Shown one piece after another: positions 63,770 through 64,000 of a stretch of 64,000 nucleotides of DNA. The translations under genes and the position numbers were made by a program. The first letter of the stretch is position 1; each line of letters opens with the position of its first letter. The notes beneath the pieces are model-generated. The model was not told where the DNA came from. It saw only the letters and a program-made list of their open reading frames with translations, and did no database searches. This DNA comes from Pueribacillus theae (GTDB lineage Bacteria; Bacillota; Bacilli; Bacillales; UBA6769), in NCBI RefSeq assembly GCF_003097615.1, contig NZ_QCZG01000010.1, positions 28,597 to 92,596 on the forward strand, read 5' to 3'.

Positions 63770-64000
63770 GTGGTGTTTATCCTGGGATTGTTGTCCGTTT
63801 CCACACAATTTTGGTTCTATTTATCAAAATTAACTATTTCTTGTCCTTTTGGTTTTGGTTTGTGCAGGGATGTTCCGGTTTAATGATAGCACCCACTTGC
63901 TCAACCAGACGGTCACAAGCTGTTGCTACTTCCTTCAGCCTTGAGGAGTAAAAATTCTTCGAGATAATTCCCCCCTAAATTTTGATAAATATGGGATAAT

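Overview
The window is chromosomal DNA from a low-to-moderate G+C, endospore-forming member of the Bacillaceae. Evidence for this is the gene order around racE, gerE, sdhCAB, uvrC, trxA, etfAB, fadR, mutS2, polX, cvpA, zapA, rnhC and pheST, and around rplT-rpmI-infC, thrS, ytxC, dnaI, dnaB and nrdR. This matches Bacillus subtilis in content and mostly in order. Spore genes (gerE, sspI, a ger operon), T-box leaders, an L20 leader, a FadR operator and a sigma-K type promoter agree. The species cannot be named from the sequence alone.

Region 1 (1-7.2 kb) is a minus-strand catabolic operon: MBL-fold protein, acyl-CoA dehydrogenase, thiolase-like protein, DUF35 Zn-ribbon/OB protein and an NDP-forming acyl-CoA synthetase cut by the window edge. 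Upstream lies a sigma-54 enhancer-binding protein gene. Between them are a clear -24/-12 promoter and two 18-bp inverted repeats suited to an activator. The thiolase-like protein lacks the usual nucleophilic Cys and sits next to a DUF35 gene, so it may be a retro-aldolase. Region 2 (7.2-15.8 kb) has two paralogous MFS exporters, glutamate racemase and a sulfate ABC transporter operon with a leader (promoter, CymR-like site, terminator-type hairpin, 44-aa ORF). It is bracketed by two copies of a degenerate repeat.

Region 3 (15.8-35.6 kb) is core: gerE, sdhBAC, yslB, uvrC, trxA, etfA, etfB, fadR, mutS2, polX, cvpA, zapA, rnhC, pheT and pheS with its T-box. Compared with B. subtilis, lysC, lcfA, fadB and yshE are absent here, and several small palindromic or repeat elements occupy intergenic sites. 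Region 4 (35.6-46.4 kb) has a luciferase-like flavin monooxygenase, an ABC exporter with an unusual frameshifted regulator (degenerate ABC ATPase fused to LytTR), a SpoU methyltransferase, sspI, an M42 peptidase, a dimeric dUTPase and a ger operon in the order B-A-C. Region 5 (46.5-54.5 kb) is translation and replication: rplT, rpmI, infC (ATT start), thrS (T-box), ytxC, dnaI, dnaB and nrdR.

Region 6 (54.5-64 kb) is accessory: a Uma2 nuclease-like protein, an orphan trpB, a GNAT gene followed by a 58-aa ORF, a double-HTH TetR regulator with an alpha/beta hydrolase sharing the same operator, a decayed acyl-CoA ligase fragment, and a LysR / DUF3311 / sodium:solute symporter / nitrilase locus. 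The last 230 bases contain a terminator and no convincing gene.

Many starts were moved to TTG, GTG or internal ATG codons on the basis of Shine-Dalgarno position and known family N-termini. No searches or folding programs were run; family calls come from motif recognition.
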